From positions 2,588,843 through 2,652,842 of the forward strand of contig NZ_CP007739.1 in NCBI RefSeq assembly GCF_000724485.1: a stretch of 64,000 nucleotides of DNA. Direction: 5' to 3'. The translations under genes and the position numbers were made by a program. The DNA comes from Bacillus methanolicus MGA3. Lineage in GTDB: Bacteria; Bacillota; Bacilli; Bacillales; Cytobacillaceae. Under the pieces are notes generated by a model. That model saw only the letters and a program-made list of their open reading frames with translations. It ran no database searches and had not been told where the DNA came from. Shown piece by piece: positions 1 through 9,244 of the stretch (the stretch's first letter is position 1; every line of letters starts with the position of its first letter).

Positions 1-663
1 AAGGGATTCCTGCAAGCCTGCTTGCAGCAGTTCAAAGTTAAATGTCGATTCGTCAATTTGTATTCCCTCCTGCTCTTTCCTTCCAATAAAAACCTGACCG
101 TCGGCAGGTTGAATATCATTCAATGCTTCTTTATTCAATTGAAAAGCGGAAGGAGGAGCAGAAGCAAAAACATCCTGAAATGCCTTTGTGATTTCTTTAT
201 AATCAGTCGGTTCAGGAATTTTTTGATCACTGAAAAATCGCTTTAGGCGGTTGAATTGATTTTTTCCAATTTTTCGGTACAAATATATATTTAGCATCCC
301 ATCTAAAAAAAACTGTTCCGGTGTCAACGGAGGCAGGAGCTCATAAATAAATTCACGATTATCATCATCATGACGGACATAGCATTTCATTAATCCGATT
401 CCTTCCAGCTTCAAGCGGGCCTGATAAATCTCTTTAAGGTTCATATCCATCATTGTCATTAAATTATGATGGGAAGAAGATTCAGACCAAAGCCGATTTT
501 CTTCCAATTCAGCCCATAAAGTCATGTATAAACTAAAACATACAGGCCCAATTAACGGCTGATATAGAAAAGTCAAAACTTTGCGGTCATAATCATGTAG
601 AAGCCCGCTAGCCGCAACGATATATCGGTCAACCGGTAAAATTTCTTGCCAATGCTGTGCCAT
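1..663 (-). CDS. dnaB: Replication initiation / membrane attachment protein DnaB (N-terminal part)
   Basis: The frame is open from an ATG at 661-663 to the left edge, giving about 221 residues; the B. subtilis protein has about 470, so the C-terminal half is missing. The start reads MAQHWQEILPVDRYIV and continues with an acidic, helical, winged-helix-like N-terminal domain. In Firmicutes this protein (unrelated to E. coli DnaB helicase) works with DnaD and DnaI to load the replicative helicase at oriC and at stalled forks, and it is membrane associated. The gene lies 60 bp downstream of nrdR on the same strand, as in B. subtilis, so the two are probably co-transcribed. The identity rests on recognised sequence plus neighbourhood and is firm. 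Confidence 0.92.
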   Translation of the reverse strand, partial: MAQHWQEILPVDRYIVAASGLLHDYDRKVLTFLYQPLIGPVCFSLYMTLWAELEENRLWSESSSHHNLMTMMDMNLKEIYQARLKLEGIGLMKCYVRHDDDNREFIYELLPPLTPEQFFLDGMLNIYLYRKIGKNQFNRLKRFFSDQKIPEPTDYKEITKAFQDVFASAPPSAFQLNKEALNDIQPADGQVFIGRKEQEGIQIDESTFNFELLQAGLQESL

Positions 664-723
664 CCTTATTCAAACCTTTCAAAATAATAATACATGTATT
701 GAAAAAAGAGCTAAAGATTATCT

Positions 724-1194
724 TCAGCTCCGTTTTGACTGTTCTTTCTTTATCAATTCTTTTAATTCTTCAATGAAGACATTTATATCCTTAAATTGAC
801 GATAAACAGAGGCAAATCGGACGTATGCAACTTCATCAACTTTGGCAAGCCTGTCCATCACCATTTCACCGATCGTTTCACTTTTTATTTCAGACACACC
901 TTGGTTTCGAAGTTCTTTTTCAACCTCATGGGTAATATCTTCTAATTGATTAAGTGCAACAGGCCTTTTTTCACATGCTTTTATAAGCCCTCTTAAAATT
1001 TTTTCCCGGCTGAATTCTTCGCGTGTTCCTTCTTTTTTAACGACAATAAGAGGAATTTCTTCTACTTTTTCAAACGTTGTAAAACGGTACCCGCAACTTT
1101 CACATTCCCGCCTTCTGCGAATTGACCGCCCCTCATCAACAGGCCGGGAATCTAAAACACGAGTACTGTTATTTTGACATGAAGGGCATTTCAT
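724..1194 (-). CDS. nrdR: Transcriptional repressor NrdR (ATP-cone / zinc ribbon)
   Basis: This 156-residue protein has the full NrdR layout. A zinc ribbon uses C3, C6, C31 and C34, with an arginine-rich stretch (RSIRRRREC) between the pairs. An ATP-cone domain follows at about residues 49-139. The family senses the ATP/dATP balance and represses ribonucleotide reductase genes through paired NrdR boxes. The length matches the family (about 150). It sits directly upstream of dnaB, the usual Bacillus arrangement linking deoxynucleotide supply to replication start. No NrdR box was found in its own upstream region, which is expected because targets are usually the nrd operons elsewhere. Confidence 0.95.
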   Translation of the reverse strand: MKCPSCQNNSTRVLDSRPVDEGRSIRRRRECESCGYRFTTFEKVEEIPLIVVKKEGTREEFSREKILRGLIKACEKRPVALNQLEDITHEVEKELRNQGVSEIKSETIGEMVMDRLAKVDEVAYVRFASVYRQFKDINVFIEELKELIKKEQSKRS

Positions 1195-1359
1195 ACCATC
1201 AGCTCCAGCAAAAGATTAGTAAATAAACGATCACTTACTAATATCTTATAAAAAAGAAAATAATAGTACAAGTGGGACTCGGCCATTTAGTTTTTTGACA
1301 GATCCTATATATAAATTCACTTACTAATTATTTAAATACACATATTTTAGATAATAAAA

Positions 1360-1384
1360 AAGAGGTGTATTAAATACACCTCTT
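1360..1384 (-). terminator. Rho-independent terminator after speD
   Basis: On the minus strand AAGAGGTGTA pairs with its complement TACACCTCTT across a short AT loop, followed by a run of T. It lies 19 bp beyond the speD stop codon. Confidence 0.85.
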
Positions 1385-1402
1385 ATCATTCGTTTTCAAT
1401 TA

Positions 1403-1783
1403 TTACAAAGCTTGAGCTTTTGCTTGTTTCACTTGAACAGGACCCATACCCCGCGGGATTTCAATATTTTCGCGTGTTTGGGCTCCTAACGCTTCTGCAA
1501 TATAATCTGCAGCAATGTTAGGATCTAAATCGCCGCACGTATAAACATCAATGCTGGCGTAACCGTGCTCAGGAAAACTGTGAATTGTTAAATGAGACTC
1601 GGAAATAATAACAACTCCGCTTACACCCTGCGGTGCAAATTTGTGAAACGCTACTTCACGGATTTCTGCACCTGATTTTAATGCAGCATTAACGAAGATT
1701 TTTTCAATTTGCTCCATGTCATTTAACTTTTCGAAATCGCAACCCCACAGTTCTGAAATAACGTGACGACCAATTGTTTCCAT
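1403..1783 (-). CDS. speD: S-adenosylmethionine decarboxylase proenzyme SpeD
   Basis: This 126-residue protein matches the short bacterial (class 1B) SpeD enzymes in length. It decarboxylates SAM to give the aminopropyl donor for spermidine synthesis. The self-cleavage site that yields the pyruvoyl cofactor is visible as E62-S63 in [15 protein letters not shown], and the conserved histidine and cysteine (YTCGD) follow. The ATG at 1781-1783 has a strong AAGGGGGAG ribosome binding site. It is monocistronic, with its own promoter, a long structured leader (see 1790-1930) and its own terminator. Independent transcription fits a gene controlled by polyamine or SAM level. Confidence 0.95.
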   Translation of the reverse strand: METIGRHVISELWGCDFEKLNDMEQIEKIFVNAALKSGAEIREVAFHKFAPQGVSGVVIISESHLTIHSFPEHGYASIDVYTCGDLDPNIAADYIAEALGAQTRENIEIPRGMGPVQVKQAKAQAL

Positions 1784-1789
1784 AATTCA

Positions 1790-1930
1790 AGCTCCCCCTT
1801 TAACTTTTTTACTGATTTTCCTGAAATTTCTATTCGAGACTGGTATCCAAACTACCACGGGGGAAAGTTAGTCCAAAGAGGTCCTAACCCTTTAAGTAGC
1901 TATCGTTACCTTATTTCAAGAAGTTCACGA
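1790..1930 (-). promoter_or_regulatory. Structured speD 5' leader, candidate cis-regulatory RNA
   Basis: About 145 nt separate the speD promoter from the ATG. Read as RNA, the segment 1842-1910 can fold with an outer GGUAA/(A)UACC pairing, an inner AGCUAC/GUAGUU stem and a GUUAG/CUAAC hairpin. The tract UCCCCC (1859-1864) is complementary to GGGGGA (1793-1798) inside the speD ribosome binding site, so it could sequester it. I do not recognise it as a known riboswitch class. The fold is read by eye; the regulatory role is inference. Confidence 0.5.
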
Positions 1931-1935
1931 TGAAT

Positions 1936-1964
1936 AGTATACTTTGTTTATATTTTTTTTGCAA
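1936..1964 (-). promoter_or_regulatory. Sigma-A promoter of speD
   Basis: On the minus strand TTGCAA (1959-1964) is followed by exactly 17 bp and TATACT (1936-1941). This places the start of transcription near 1929, about 145 nt upstream of the speD ATG. Confidence 0.75.
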
Positions 1965-2047
1965 TACATGAATAAGTTTTTTTTATGAGAAATGTTGTTA
2001 ATAGAGAAATGGATATAGTTCATACAATTTTTAATCGAAAAAAAAAA

Positions 2048-2066
2048 CTTACCGGTATCCGGTAAG
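2048..2066 (-). terminator. Terminator after gapB
   Basis: CTTACCGG and CCGGTAAG form a perfect 8-bp stem with a 3-nt loop. On the minus strand it is followed by a run of nine T, 37 bp past the gapB stop. Confidence 0.88.
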
Positions 2067-2103
2067 CATTTAGGTAATTAAGAACTCAAAATTAAAAGTT
2101 TGA

Positions 2104-3135
2104 TTATCCGACTTTTACTTCAGACCTGGTGAACATTTCCTTTGCAACATATTTGGCAAGTTCAACAACGCGGCAAGAATAGCCCCACTCATTGTCATAC
2201 CATGCTAACACTTTCACCTTATTAGCGCCGATCACCATCGTTGAAAGACCATCAATAATAGCTGAATGTTCATTTGTATTAAAATCGATTGAAACAAGTG
2301 GATCATAAGTAATATCAAGAATACCATTCAATGAACCATTGGATGCTGAAAGAAATGCCTCATTTATTTCATCAGCAGTAACTTCACGTTTCAAGTCAAC
2401 AACCAAATCTACAAGAGAAACATTTGGTGTTGGAACGCGAAGTGCTATACCATGAAGTTTGCCTTTAAGCTGCGGCAGCACTAATGACAAAGCTTTCGCC
2501 GCACCGGTGCTCGTTGGAATGATTGACTGTCCGCATGCTCTTGCACGGCGCAAGTCCTTGTGGGGATTATCAAGATTCTTTTGGTCATTTGTATATGCAT
2601 GAACAGTCGTCATAAATCCATTGATGATTCCAAACTTCTCATCAAGCACTTTGGCTACAGGCGCTAAACAATTCGTCGTACATGAAGCATTTGAGATAAT
2701 ATCATGTTTATCAATATTTAAAACGCTTTCATTTACTCCCATAACAATGGTTACATCTTCATCTTTCCCTGGAGCCGTCAAAATTACTTTCTTTGCACCT
2801 GCATCAAGATGAAGGCTCGCTTTGTCACGGGAATTAAATTTTCCTGTTGCTTCAATCACAATATCAATGTTTAACTCTTTCCATGGAAGTTCTTGCGGAT
2901 TTCGATTATTTAACAGTTGCACTCGTTTACCGTTCACAAGCAAAGATTGTTCCTCTGGAATGACTTCTCCGTCAAATTTTCCATGTGTTGAGTCATATTT
3001 TATTAAATGGGCCAACGTTTCAGGAGGATAGCTTGCATTAATGGCCACAATATCAATGTTATCTTCTTGAATGGCCTTTCTAAACACCATTCGTCCAATT
3101 CTTCCAAAACCGTTAATCGCTATTCTTGCCTTCAT
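2104..3135 (-). CDS. gapB: Gluconeogenic glyceraldehyde-3-phosphate dehydrogenase GapB
   Basis: This 343-residue protein is a GAPDH with an N-terminal Rossmann motif (NGFGRIGR), the catalytic C152 in NASCTTNCLAPV and the TGAAKAL phosphate loop. It resembles GapB rather than glycolytic GapA: the segment after the second beta strand reads INASYPPETLAHLIKYDSTHG, as in NADP-preferring GapB enzymes, which run toward glucose in gluconeogenesis. It stands next to speD as in B. subtilis. A TATACT -10 hexamer lies near 3196, but I saw no good -35 box. In B. subtilis the gene is repressed by CcpN on glycolytic carbon; an operator could not be called here with confidence. Confidence 0.93.
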   Translation of the reverse strand: MKARIAINGFGRIGRMVFRKAIQEDNIDIVAINASYPPETLAHLIKYDSTHGKFDGEVIPEEQSLLVNGKRVQLLNNRNPQELPWKELNIDIVIEATGKFNSRDKASLHLDAGAKKVILTAPGKDEDVTIVMGVNESVLNIDKHDIISNASCTTNCLAPVAKVLDEKFGIINGFMTTVHAYTNDQKNLDNPHKDLRRARACGQSIIPTSTGAAKALSLVLPQLKGKLHGIALRVPTPNVSLVDLVVDLKREVTADEINEAFLSASNGSLNGILDITYDPLVSIDFNTNEHSAIIDGLSTMVIGANKVKVLAWYDNEWGYSCRVVELAKYVAKEMFTRSEVKVG

Positions 3136-3370
3136 TTTTCGTCTCCTTCCACATTAATGTTATACTTTTCGTGAACATTTCTGTAATTAGTATAACATAT
3201 TATTGCTTGTATGTGTTATATAAAATGCGGAATTTATAAATATTTTATTATCCAAAATATTTGTACTATTATAATGCTGTTTATTTGTTTTTAGTATGTC
3301 TTTTTTAATTAAGGCAATTCGAAAAAACTCCATTAAAATAAAAAGAGAGGAATAAAATCCTCCCTTTCTG

Positions 3371-3973
3371 TCATTCAGTATATTTCCATTCGTGTAAAAT
3401 TCGCATAAGCTGTTTCCGCGTTTCTTCAATCGTTCCGTTGTTATCGATCACTGCATCTGCTAATGATATTTTTTCCTTTAACGGCATCTGTGAATTAATT
3501 CTCGCTTTTGCTTCCTGCTCCGTAAAATTGTTGCGCTCCATGAGCCTTCTTAACTGTGTCTCTTCATCTACATAAACGAGCAATGTTTTGTCAACCATAT
3601 ATGTCAGCTTGCTTTCAAACAAAAGGGGAATATCCAAAACAATTAAATGTTCTCCACGAGCTTCAGCGTCTATTTTTTTGGTAAGCATTTGCTCGCGGAC
3701 AGCAGGATGGACAATGCTGTTTAAAAGCAAACGCTTCTCGCTATCATGAAAGACAATCGATCCAAGTTTTCCTCGATCAATCGTGCCATCGCTTTGTAAA
3801 ATTTCCGGGCCAAAATGCGAAATAATTTCATGATATGCCTTTTTACCTTTTTCAACAGCTAGGCGGGCTTCAACATCCGCATCAATAACCGTAATTCCAA
3901 GATCTTTGATCATATTTGAAACGGTGCTTTTCCCGCTTGCAATACCGCCTGTTAATCCTATGACTAAAGCCAT
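3371..3973 (-). CDS. coaE: Dephospho-CoA kinase
   Basis: CoaE phosphorylates the 3'-hydroxyl of dephospho-CoA, the last step of coenzyme A synthesis. The start is placed at the ATG at 3971-3973 because it has a GAGAGGAA ribosome binding site and gives [17 protein letters not shown], with the P-loop GGIASGKS at once, and 200 residues (family about 200). An upstream in-frame start would add 29 unrelated residues overlapping ytaF. The LID and CoA-binding residues ([15 protein letters not shown]) are present. It is the last gene of the polA-mutM-ytaF-coaE run. Confidence 0.95.
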   Translation of the reverse strand: MALVIGLTGGIASGKSTVSNMIKDLGITVIDADVEARLAVEKGKKAYHEIISHFGPEILQSDGTIDRGKLGSIVFHDSEKRLLLNSIVHPAVREQMLTKKIDAEARGEHLIVLDIPLLFESKLTYMVDKTLLVYVDEETQLRRLMERNNFTEQEAKARINSQMPLKEKISLADAVIDNNGTIEETRKQLMRILHEWKYTE

Positions 3974-3993
3974 ATCCAATTCCTCTCTTATTA

Positions 3994-4629
3994 CTACATT
4001 TTCCAAATTCCAATGAATATTAGCAAGACACCAGGTATAAAAGTAAACTTTTGTATCCAAATGCAGTTTGAAAACAACGCCCCGATATTGATCCCAAGAT
4101 ACATAAATAATGAACTCATAACTGCTACGGTCACTGCTAAAAGAATCGGAGAATACCCGAGCATTGCAGCACCGAACCCAGCTCCAAAAGCATCTAATGA
4201 TAAAGCAAGCCCCAACATAAATGCTTCGATGCCGGTAATTGTTCCTGATCGGTCAAAATCTGCTGACATAGGTTTACGAAGAATATTAATCACAATTCCT
4301 AACGATTTAATTTCAAAATTAACAATTGTTTTTTCACTATGGAGACTATCCTTATTTTTTTCTGGCAGGAAAAATTGAATCAAAACCCAGCCGCCTAGAA
4401 AAATCAGAATAATGCCCCCTAAACTTTGTGATGCTTCCGATTTAAAAAGGTTTTCAAAAAAATGACCGATTCCCATAGATGCCAACAGCGTCACAGCTGA
4501 ACAGCACGCTAAAACGGCAAGCGATTTAAATGGGATTTTCATTTTCTTTAATCCATAAGTAAAGCCTACACTAAAACTGTCAAGGCTGACTGCAAAAGAC
4601 AATAATAGAAGTGAAATCAACTGCGCCAT
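3994..4629 (-). CDS. ytaF: Sporulation membrane protein YtaF (MntP-like)
   Basis: The 211-residue product is strongly hydrophobic with about six membrane segments in two homologous halves. The paired motifs [15 protein letters not shown] and [15 protein letters not shown] mark the two repeats, as in the MntP/YtaF (DUF204) family. MntP exports manganese; YtaF is known as a sporulation gene of unclear function. It ends 20 bp before coaE and begins 76 bp after mutM, so it belongs to that operon. Confidence in the family is high; transport substrate is unknown. Confidence 0.9.
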   Translation of the reverse strand: MAQLISLLLLSFAVSLDSFSVGFTYGLKKMKIPFKSLAVLACCSAVTLLASMGIGHFFENLFKSEASQSLGGIILIFLGGWVLIQFFLPEKNKDSLHSEKTIVNFEIKSLGIVINILRKPMSADFDRSGTITGIEAFMLGLALSLDAFGAGFGAAMLGYSPILLAVTVAVMSSLFMYLGINIGALFSNCIWIQKFTFIPGVLLIFIGIWKM

Positions 4630-4705
4630 CTTAAGAGCTCCTTCCTGTCAATCGCTAAGGATAGTATATGAAAGGAGCCTATCTGATGTGCAGTTATTCG
4701 TAAAA

Positions 4706-5530
4706 TCATTTTTGGCAGTTTGCGCAGTAATGTGTGCCCCTGCCGCCTACAACTGATTTTTCAAGCGGTGAACCGCAAATCTTACATACTTCGCCCTCTC
4801 GGCCGTAAACAAAATGTTCTAACTGAAACATACCGATTTGTCCCTGGGAATTAACATACGACCGAACCGTGCTTCCTCCTTTGGAAACTGCTTCAGATAA
4901 GGTTTCGATGATTTCACGATGAAGGCGTTCGATTTCCTCGTCAGTCAATGAATTGGCTATCCTTTCCGGATGAATTTTCGCTCGAAACAAAGCCTCATCG
5001 ACATAAATATTTCCAAGCCCGACCACGATTTTTTGATCCAAAAGCGCTGTTTTCACTTTTCTGTTCGTTTTCTTGAGTTTTTCTGAAAGCGAGCCGATCG
5101 TGAAAGAATCAGAAAAAGGTTCCGGTCCGAGCTGATTCAACGGAGGATATTGAAATTCAGTTCCTTTTTTATACAAATGCATTGTTCCAAATTTACGAAC
5201 ATCTTTATATCGCAACTCTGTTCCGTCGGAAAAATGAAAAATGACATGTGTATGCTTTTCGACCGGATCATTCTTCGAAAACAAAGTGTACCGCCCTTCC
5301 ATCCGCAAATGGGAAACAAGGGCATAATCATTCGTATAAAAAATCAATAATTTACCCCTTCTGCTGATCTGTACAATCGTTTGGCCAATTAAAGCGTCTT
5401 TAAACTGTTCAACTTCTTCAGGGTGTTTTATCATTTTCGGCCAAAAAACAGATACACGGTCAATCTGTTTATGTAGAACAAGCTTTATTAATGTCCTTCT
5501 TATTGTTTCTACTTCCGGAAGTTCCGGCAA
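4706..5530 (-). CDS. mutM: Formamidopyrimidine-DNA glycosylase MutM (Fpg)
   Basis: MutM excises 8-oxoguanine and other oxidised purines and cleaves the abasic site. The catalytic residue of the family is the N-terminal proline after removal of Met, so the start must give M-PELPEVET. That is a TTG at 5528-5530, seven bases after an AAAGGAGGT ribosome binding site. A GTG one codon earlier would bury the proline behind Leu and is only four bases from the site. The rest fits: 274 residues, helix-two-turn-helix (VGLGNIYVDEALF) and a C-terminal CxxC...CxxC zinc finger. It follows polA by 28 bp. Confidence 0.95.
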   Translation of the reverse strand: MPELPEVETIRRTLIKLVLHKQIDRVSVFWPKMIKHPEEVEQFKDALIGQTIVQISRRGKLLIFYTNDYALVSHLRMEGRYTLFSKNDPVEKHTHVIFHFSDGTELRYKDVRKFGTMHLYKKGTEFQYPPLNQLGPEPFSDSFTIGSLSEKLKKTNRKVKTALLDQKIVVGLGNIYVDEALFRAKIHPERIANSLTDEEIERLHREIIETLSEAVSKGGSTVRSYVNSQGQIGMFQLEHFVYGREGEVCKICGSPLEKSVVGGRGTHYCANCQK

Positions 5531-5558
5531 CACTTTTACCTCCTTTTATTTGTTTTCT

Positions 5559-8195
5559 TTATTTTGCATCAAACCATGTTGGGCCGAAAGAATAATCCAC
5601 TTTTAACGGCACCTTTAATTCAACAGCATTCTCCATGACATCTGGTACAATTTCTTTTAGTTTTTCAATCTCGTCTTTTGGCGCTTCAAATATTAATTCG
5701 TCATGCACTTGCAAAAGAAGACGAGTTTTCAATCCTTCAGCTTTCAGCCGTTCTGCCATGTCAATCATTGCCTTTTTAATAATATCTGCAGCACTTCCTT
5801 GAATTGGCGTGTTCATTGCCGTTCTCTCTGCAAAGCTTCGAACATTATAATTACGGCTTGTAATTTCTGGTAAATAGCGGCGGCGATGAAGAATCGTTGA
5901 GACATATCCTTTTTGCTTGGCATCTTTCACGATCTCTTCCATATATTCTTTCACGCCGGGATAGCTTTCAAGATATCTTTCAATAAATTTAGCGGCTTCC
6001 TTTCTCGTAATACCAAGGCTTTGGGATAATCCATAATCACTAATACCGTATACAATACCAAAATTGACGGCTTTTGCATGGCGGCGCATATTGGAAGTTA
6101 CTTCTTCTTTTTCGACATGAAAGACTTCCATCGCTGTTTTTGTATGGATATCCAAATCCTCTTTAAAAGCCTGGATCAATTTTTCATCATTGGCAATATG
6201 AGCGAGCACCCTTAATTCAATTTGCGAATAATCGGCAGCAAAAATCACCCAGTCTTTTTCCGAAGGGATAAATGCCTGGCGAATTTTCCGCCCTTCTTCA
6301 AGCCGTATTGGTATGTTTTGTAAATTCGGGTCGGTAGAGCTAAGCCGTCCTGTCTGTGTTAACGCTTGGTTAAACCTTGTATGGACTTTATTTGTTTTCG
6401 GGTCAACTACCTTAAGAAGTCCTTCAATATACGTAGACTGTAATTTTCCAAGCTGTCGGTAATGAAGAATTTCCCTTACAATCTCGTGCTCATGTTCAAG
6501 CTTTTCCAATACATCGGCTGAAGTCGAATAACCGGTTTTTGTTTTTTTCATCACTGGAAGTCCAAGCTTTTCAAATAAAATAACGCCAAGCTGTTTAGGA
6601 GAGTTGATATTGAACTTTTCACCGGCTAAATCATAAATTTTATTTTCAATTTCCTTTAGCTGCTCATTGATTTCATGACCCATTTCTCGGAGACGATTGA
6701 TATCAATCTTTACCCCTTGGTATTCCATATCTGCAAGAATGAGTGACAGAGGCATTTCAAGTTCCTTAAATAATTCATATTGCTGGTTTTCCTTTAACTC
6801 TAATTCAAGTTTTTCCTTTAATGCCTCCATTGCAGCCGCTTTTCGGACAAGGTGTTCTGCCAGTTTTTCTTCATCAGGAATTTTCCGTTTCGCCCCTTTC
6901 CCGTAAAAAGCTTCATCTGATTGAACACTAGTAAAATTGTACCGTTTGGCAATTGACGCGATATCATCGATAGATTCAGACGGGTTAATAATGTAAGAGG
7001 CCAACAAAAAGTCAAATTCCACGCCTTTTAAATGAATTTGATGGTGCCGGAGGACGACTTCAGACCGTTTTGCATCATAAACGGTTTTCTTTTTCGTTTC
7101 ATCTTCTGCCCATTCTCTGAAAGCCTCTGATTTTAAAGCGTTTTCTACAGAAATAAAAAACTTGCCTTTTTCATTAACAACTGAAAATCCGATAATGTCA
7201 GCATAATGATAATTATCCTCGAGCACTTCAACATAAAAGACATTATTATCGGCGAATATGTGTGATTGAACATTGGACACAATTTCAAATTCAATTTCTT
7301 CCATCGGCTCTGTTTCTTCTGCCTCAGATTCTCCACTAATCTTGTCTAATAAAGAATGAAATGCAAGCTCCTTAAAAAGTTTAATAACCTTGTCTTTTTG
7401 GAGCCCCTCATATTCAATCTCCATTAGTTCAAAGTCTACCGGAGCTTCTGTCGTAATCCTAGCCAACTCTTTGCTCATGAGCGCTTGTTCTTTAAATTCC
7501 TCCAGCTTTTCTTTCAATTTTTTTCCGGTCACTTGATCAATCGAGTTTAACAGGTTTTCAACCGATTTAAATTCAGTGAGAAGCTTAATCGCTGTTTTTT
7601 CCCCTACCCCCGGAACACCTGGAATATTATCTGATGCATCGCCCATTAATCCTTTCATATCAATAATTTGTTCAGGAGTCAGCCCATATTTTTCTTTTAT
7701 ATGGTCAGGAGTATATTCTTCAATATCTGTTATTCCTTTGCGAGTAATACCGACCGTCGTTTTCTCAGAACAGAGCTGGGTTAAATCTTTATCCCCGGAA
7801 ATAACTTTAACTTGAAACCCTTCCTTTTCCGCCCGTTTTGAAAGTGTGCCAATAATGTCGTCGGCCTCGTAATTTTCCAATTCATACTGAGGAATCCCAA
7901 AAGCATCCAGTAATTCACGGATAAATGGGAATTGCTCCGATAACTCTGGAGGCGTTTTCTGTCTTCCTCCCTTGTATTCGCTGTACGTTTTATGGCGAAA
8001 AGTTGTTTTGCCTGCATCAAATGCTACAAGTATATGTGTTGGCTTCTCATCTTCAAGTATTTTCATCAGCATCATCGTAAATCCGTAAACTGCATTTGTA
8101 TGGACGCCTTTTTCATTATTTAATAATGGAAGAGCAAAGAATGCCCGGTATGCAATACTATTGCCATCTATTAAAACGAGTTTCTTCTCCAACAC
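5559..8195 (-). CDS. polA: DNA polymerase I
   Basis: This 878-residue protein (B. subtilis 880) has an N-terminal 5'-3' exonuclease (about 1-290; LVLIDGNSIAYRAFFALP, then an acidic cluster and helix-hairpin-helix GVPGVGEKTA). A degenerate 3'-5' exonuclease-like domain follows (about 300-470) in which the Exo I DxE motif is not visible (YVEVLED), as in other bacilli, so no proofreading is expected. The polymerase domain shows motif A (DYSQIELRVLAHI), motif B (RRHAKAVNFGIVYG) and motif C (VHDELIFE). It works in gap filling, RNA primer removal and repair, beside the repair gene mutM. Confidence 0.97.
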   Translation of the reverse strand: MLEKKLVLIDGNSIAYRAFFALPLLNNEKGVHTNAVYGFTMMLMKILEDEKPTHILVAFDAGKTTFRHKTYSEYKGGRQKTPPELSEQFPFIRELLDAFGIPQYELENYEADDIIGTLSKRAEKEGFQVKVISGDKDLTQLCSEKTTVGITRKGITDIEEYTPDHIKEKYGLTPEQIIDMKGLMGDASDNIPGVPGVGEKTAIKLLTEFKSVENLLNSIDQVTGKKLKEKLEEFKEQALMSKELARITTEAPVDFELMEIEYEGLQKDKVIKLFKELAFHSLLDKISGESEAEETEPMEEIEFEIVSNVQSHIFADNNVFYVEVLEDNYHYADIIGFSVVNEKGKFFISVENALKSEAFREWAEDETKKKTVYDAKRSEVVLRHHQIHLKGVEFDFLLASYIINPSESIDDIASIAKRYNFTSVQSDEAFYGKGAKRKIPDEEKLAEHLVRKAAAMEALKEKLELELKENQQYELFKELEMPLSLILADMEYQGVKIDINRLREMGHEINEQLKEIENKIYDLAGEKFNINSPKQLGVILFEKLGLPVMKKTKTGYSTSADVLEKLEHEHEIVREILHYRQLGKLQSTYIEGLLKVVDPKTNKVHTRFNQALTQTGRLSSTDPNLQNIPIRLEEGRKIRQAFIPSEKDWVIFAADYSQIELRVLAHIANDEKLIQAFKEDLDIHTKTAMEVFHVEKEEVTSNMRRHAKAVNFGIVYGISDYGLSQSLGITRKEAAKFIERYLESYPGVKEYMEEIVKDAKQKGYVSTILHRRRYLPEITSRNYNVRSFAERTAMNTPIQGSAADIIKKAMIDMAERLKAEGLKTRLLLQVHDELIFEAPKDEIEKLKEIVPDVMENAVELKVPLKVDYSFGPTWFDAK

Positions 8196-8311
8196 AAGTC
8201 CTCCTTCAGAAATAAATCTATATGTTCGAACAAAAAACCGTTATTTTCCCTTCTTCATTCTATCACGAGAAGAATTAGAAAGGAAAATAACGGCTGATTG
8301 TATTCGTATAA

Positions 8312-9244
8312 TTATCTTGTATATCCCATTAATAAGCGGGCATATGGGGAATCGGACGGAAGAACAATGACCGTCTCTCCATTGATTGTTTTCTTATAAG
8401 ATTCAAGTGTCCGGAACATAGAATAAAAGTCAGGATCTTTCGAAAAAGCTTTGTTGTAAATTTTAGCTGCTTCTGCTTCACCCTCAGCACGGATCGTCTC
8501 TGCGTCAGCTTGGGCTTTCGCTAAAATTTCCTTTACTTGACGGTCTGTTTCCGCTATTATTCTGTTTTTTTGTGCATCCCCCATGGAAAGGTATTCCTGT
8601 GCTTTTGATTCACGCTCCGAAATCATTCTTGTATACACAGATTGTTCATTTTCTTCAGGCAGATCTGTCCGCTTTATCCTTACATCTACAACAACAATTC
8701 CATAGTTATCTTTTGATAGCAATTCATTTACTTTTTCTGTGACGCGATCATTTAATGATCCTCTTGATGATTTTTCATCATTAATAATTTCATCATAATT
8801 TAATTGCCCCAACTCTGTGCGGACAACTGAGTAAATGAATTCTTCCATTCGCGTTTCTGCATTCTCAACAGTTCTCGCATTCGTAATCATTTTTTTCGGA
8901 TCTTCAATTCTCCAAATCGCATAGTTATCAATTAACATTCTTTTTTTGTCTTTAGTATTGATTTCTGCTTCCGATACATCATACGTCATTTGGTATTTTG
9001 GAAGAGTGGTAACGCTTTGAACGAACGGAATTTTATAGCTTAATCCCGGTTCCTTTTCTATTCTCACAACTTCACCGAATTGACGAATGACTTTATATTC
9101 CCCTTCTTTTACAATAAACAGATTAGTGAAAACAAGAATGAGAAAAGCAATAAGGAAAACCAAAAAGATTCCAATTTTAATATAATTTCGCCACTCGAAA
9201 CCATTTCCGGTTCCCTCTTTCAAATTCACTACTTTTTTACTCAT
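8312..9244 (-). CDS. hflC: HflC, SPFH-domain membrane protease modulator
   Basis: This 310-residue protein has a single N-terminal membrane segment (about 25-45) and an SPFH/band-7 domain, with the HflC hallmarks GLSYKIPFVQSV and a helical EAEAAKIY region. HflC and HflK form a large cage around membrane FtsH in proteobacteria. The ATG at 9242-9244 (MSKKVV) is preferred because GGAAG lies eight bases upstream; the GTG at 9253 has no spacing to that site. It overlaps the hflK stop by 8 bp, so translation is probably coupled. B. subtilis has no hflC here. Partner and role in this host are inferred from the family. Confidence 0.9.
   Translation of the reverse strand: MSKKVVNLKEGTGNGFEWRNYIKIGIFLVFLIAFLILVFTNLFIVKEGEYKVIRQFGEVVRIEKEPGLSYKIPFVQSVTTLPKYQMTYDVSEAEINTKDKKRMLIDNYAIWRIEDPKKMITNARTVENAETRMEEFIYSVVRTELGQLNYDEIINDEKSSRGSLNDRVTEKVNELLSKDNYGIVVVDVRIKRTDLPEENEQSVYTRMISERESKAQEYLSMGDAQKNRIIAETDRQVKEILAKAQADAETIRAEGEAEAAKIYNKAFSKDPDFYSMFRTLESYKKTINGETVIVLPSDSPYARLLMGYTR

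Noticed and set aside
1801..1930. SAM-I or another known riboswitch before speD
   Set aside because: The leader lacks the recognisable SAM-I core (kink-turn and conserved GA-rich joining regions) by eye, so it is listed only as an unnamed candidate.
3136..3230. CcpN operator and full promoter of gapB
   Set aside because: TGTTATAC-like words are present, but the spacing and -35 box were not convincing.
3187..3429. 80-codon minus-strand frame overlapping the coaE end
   Set aside because: It lies out of frame over coaE and into AT-rich intergenic sequence, with no ribosome binding site.
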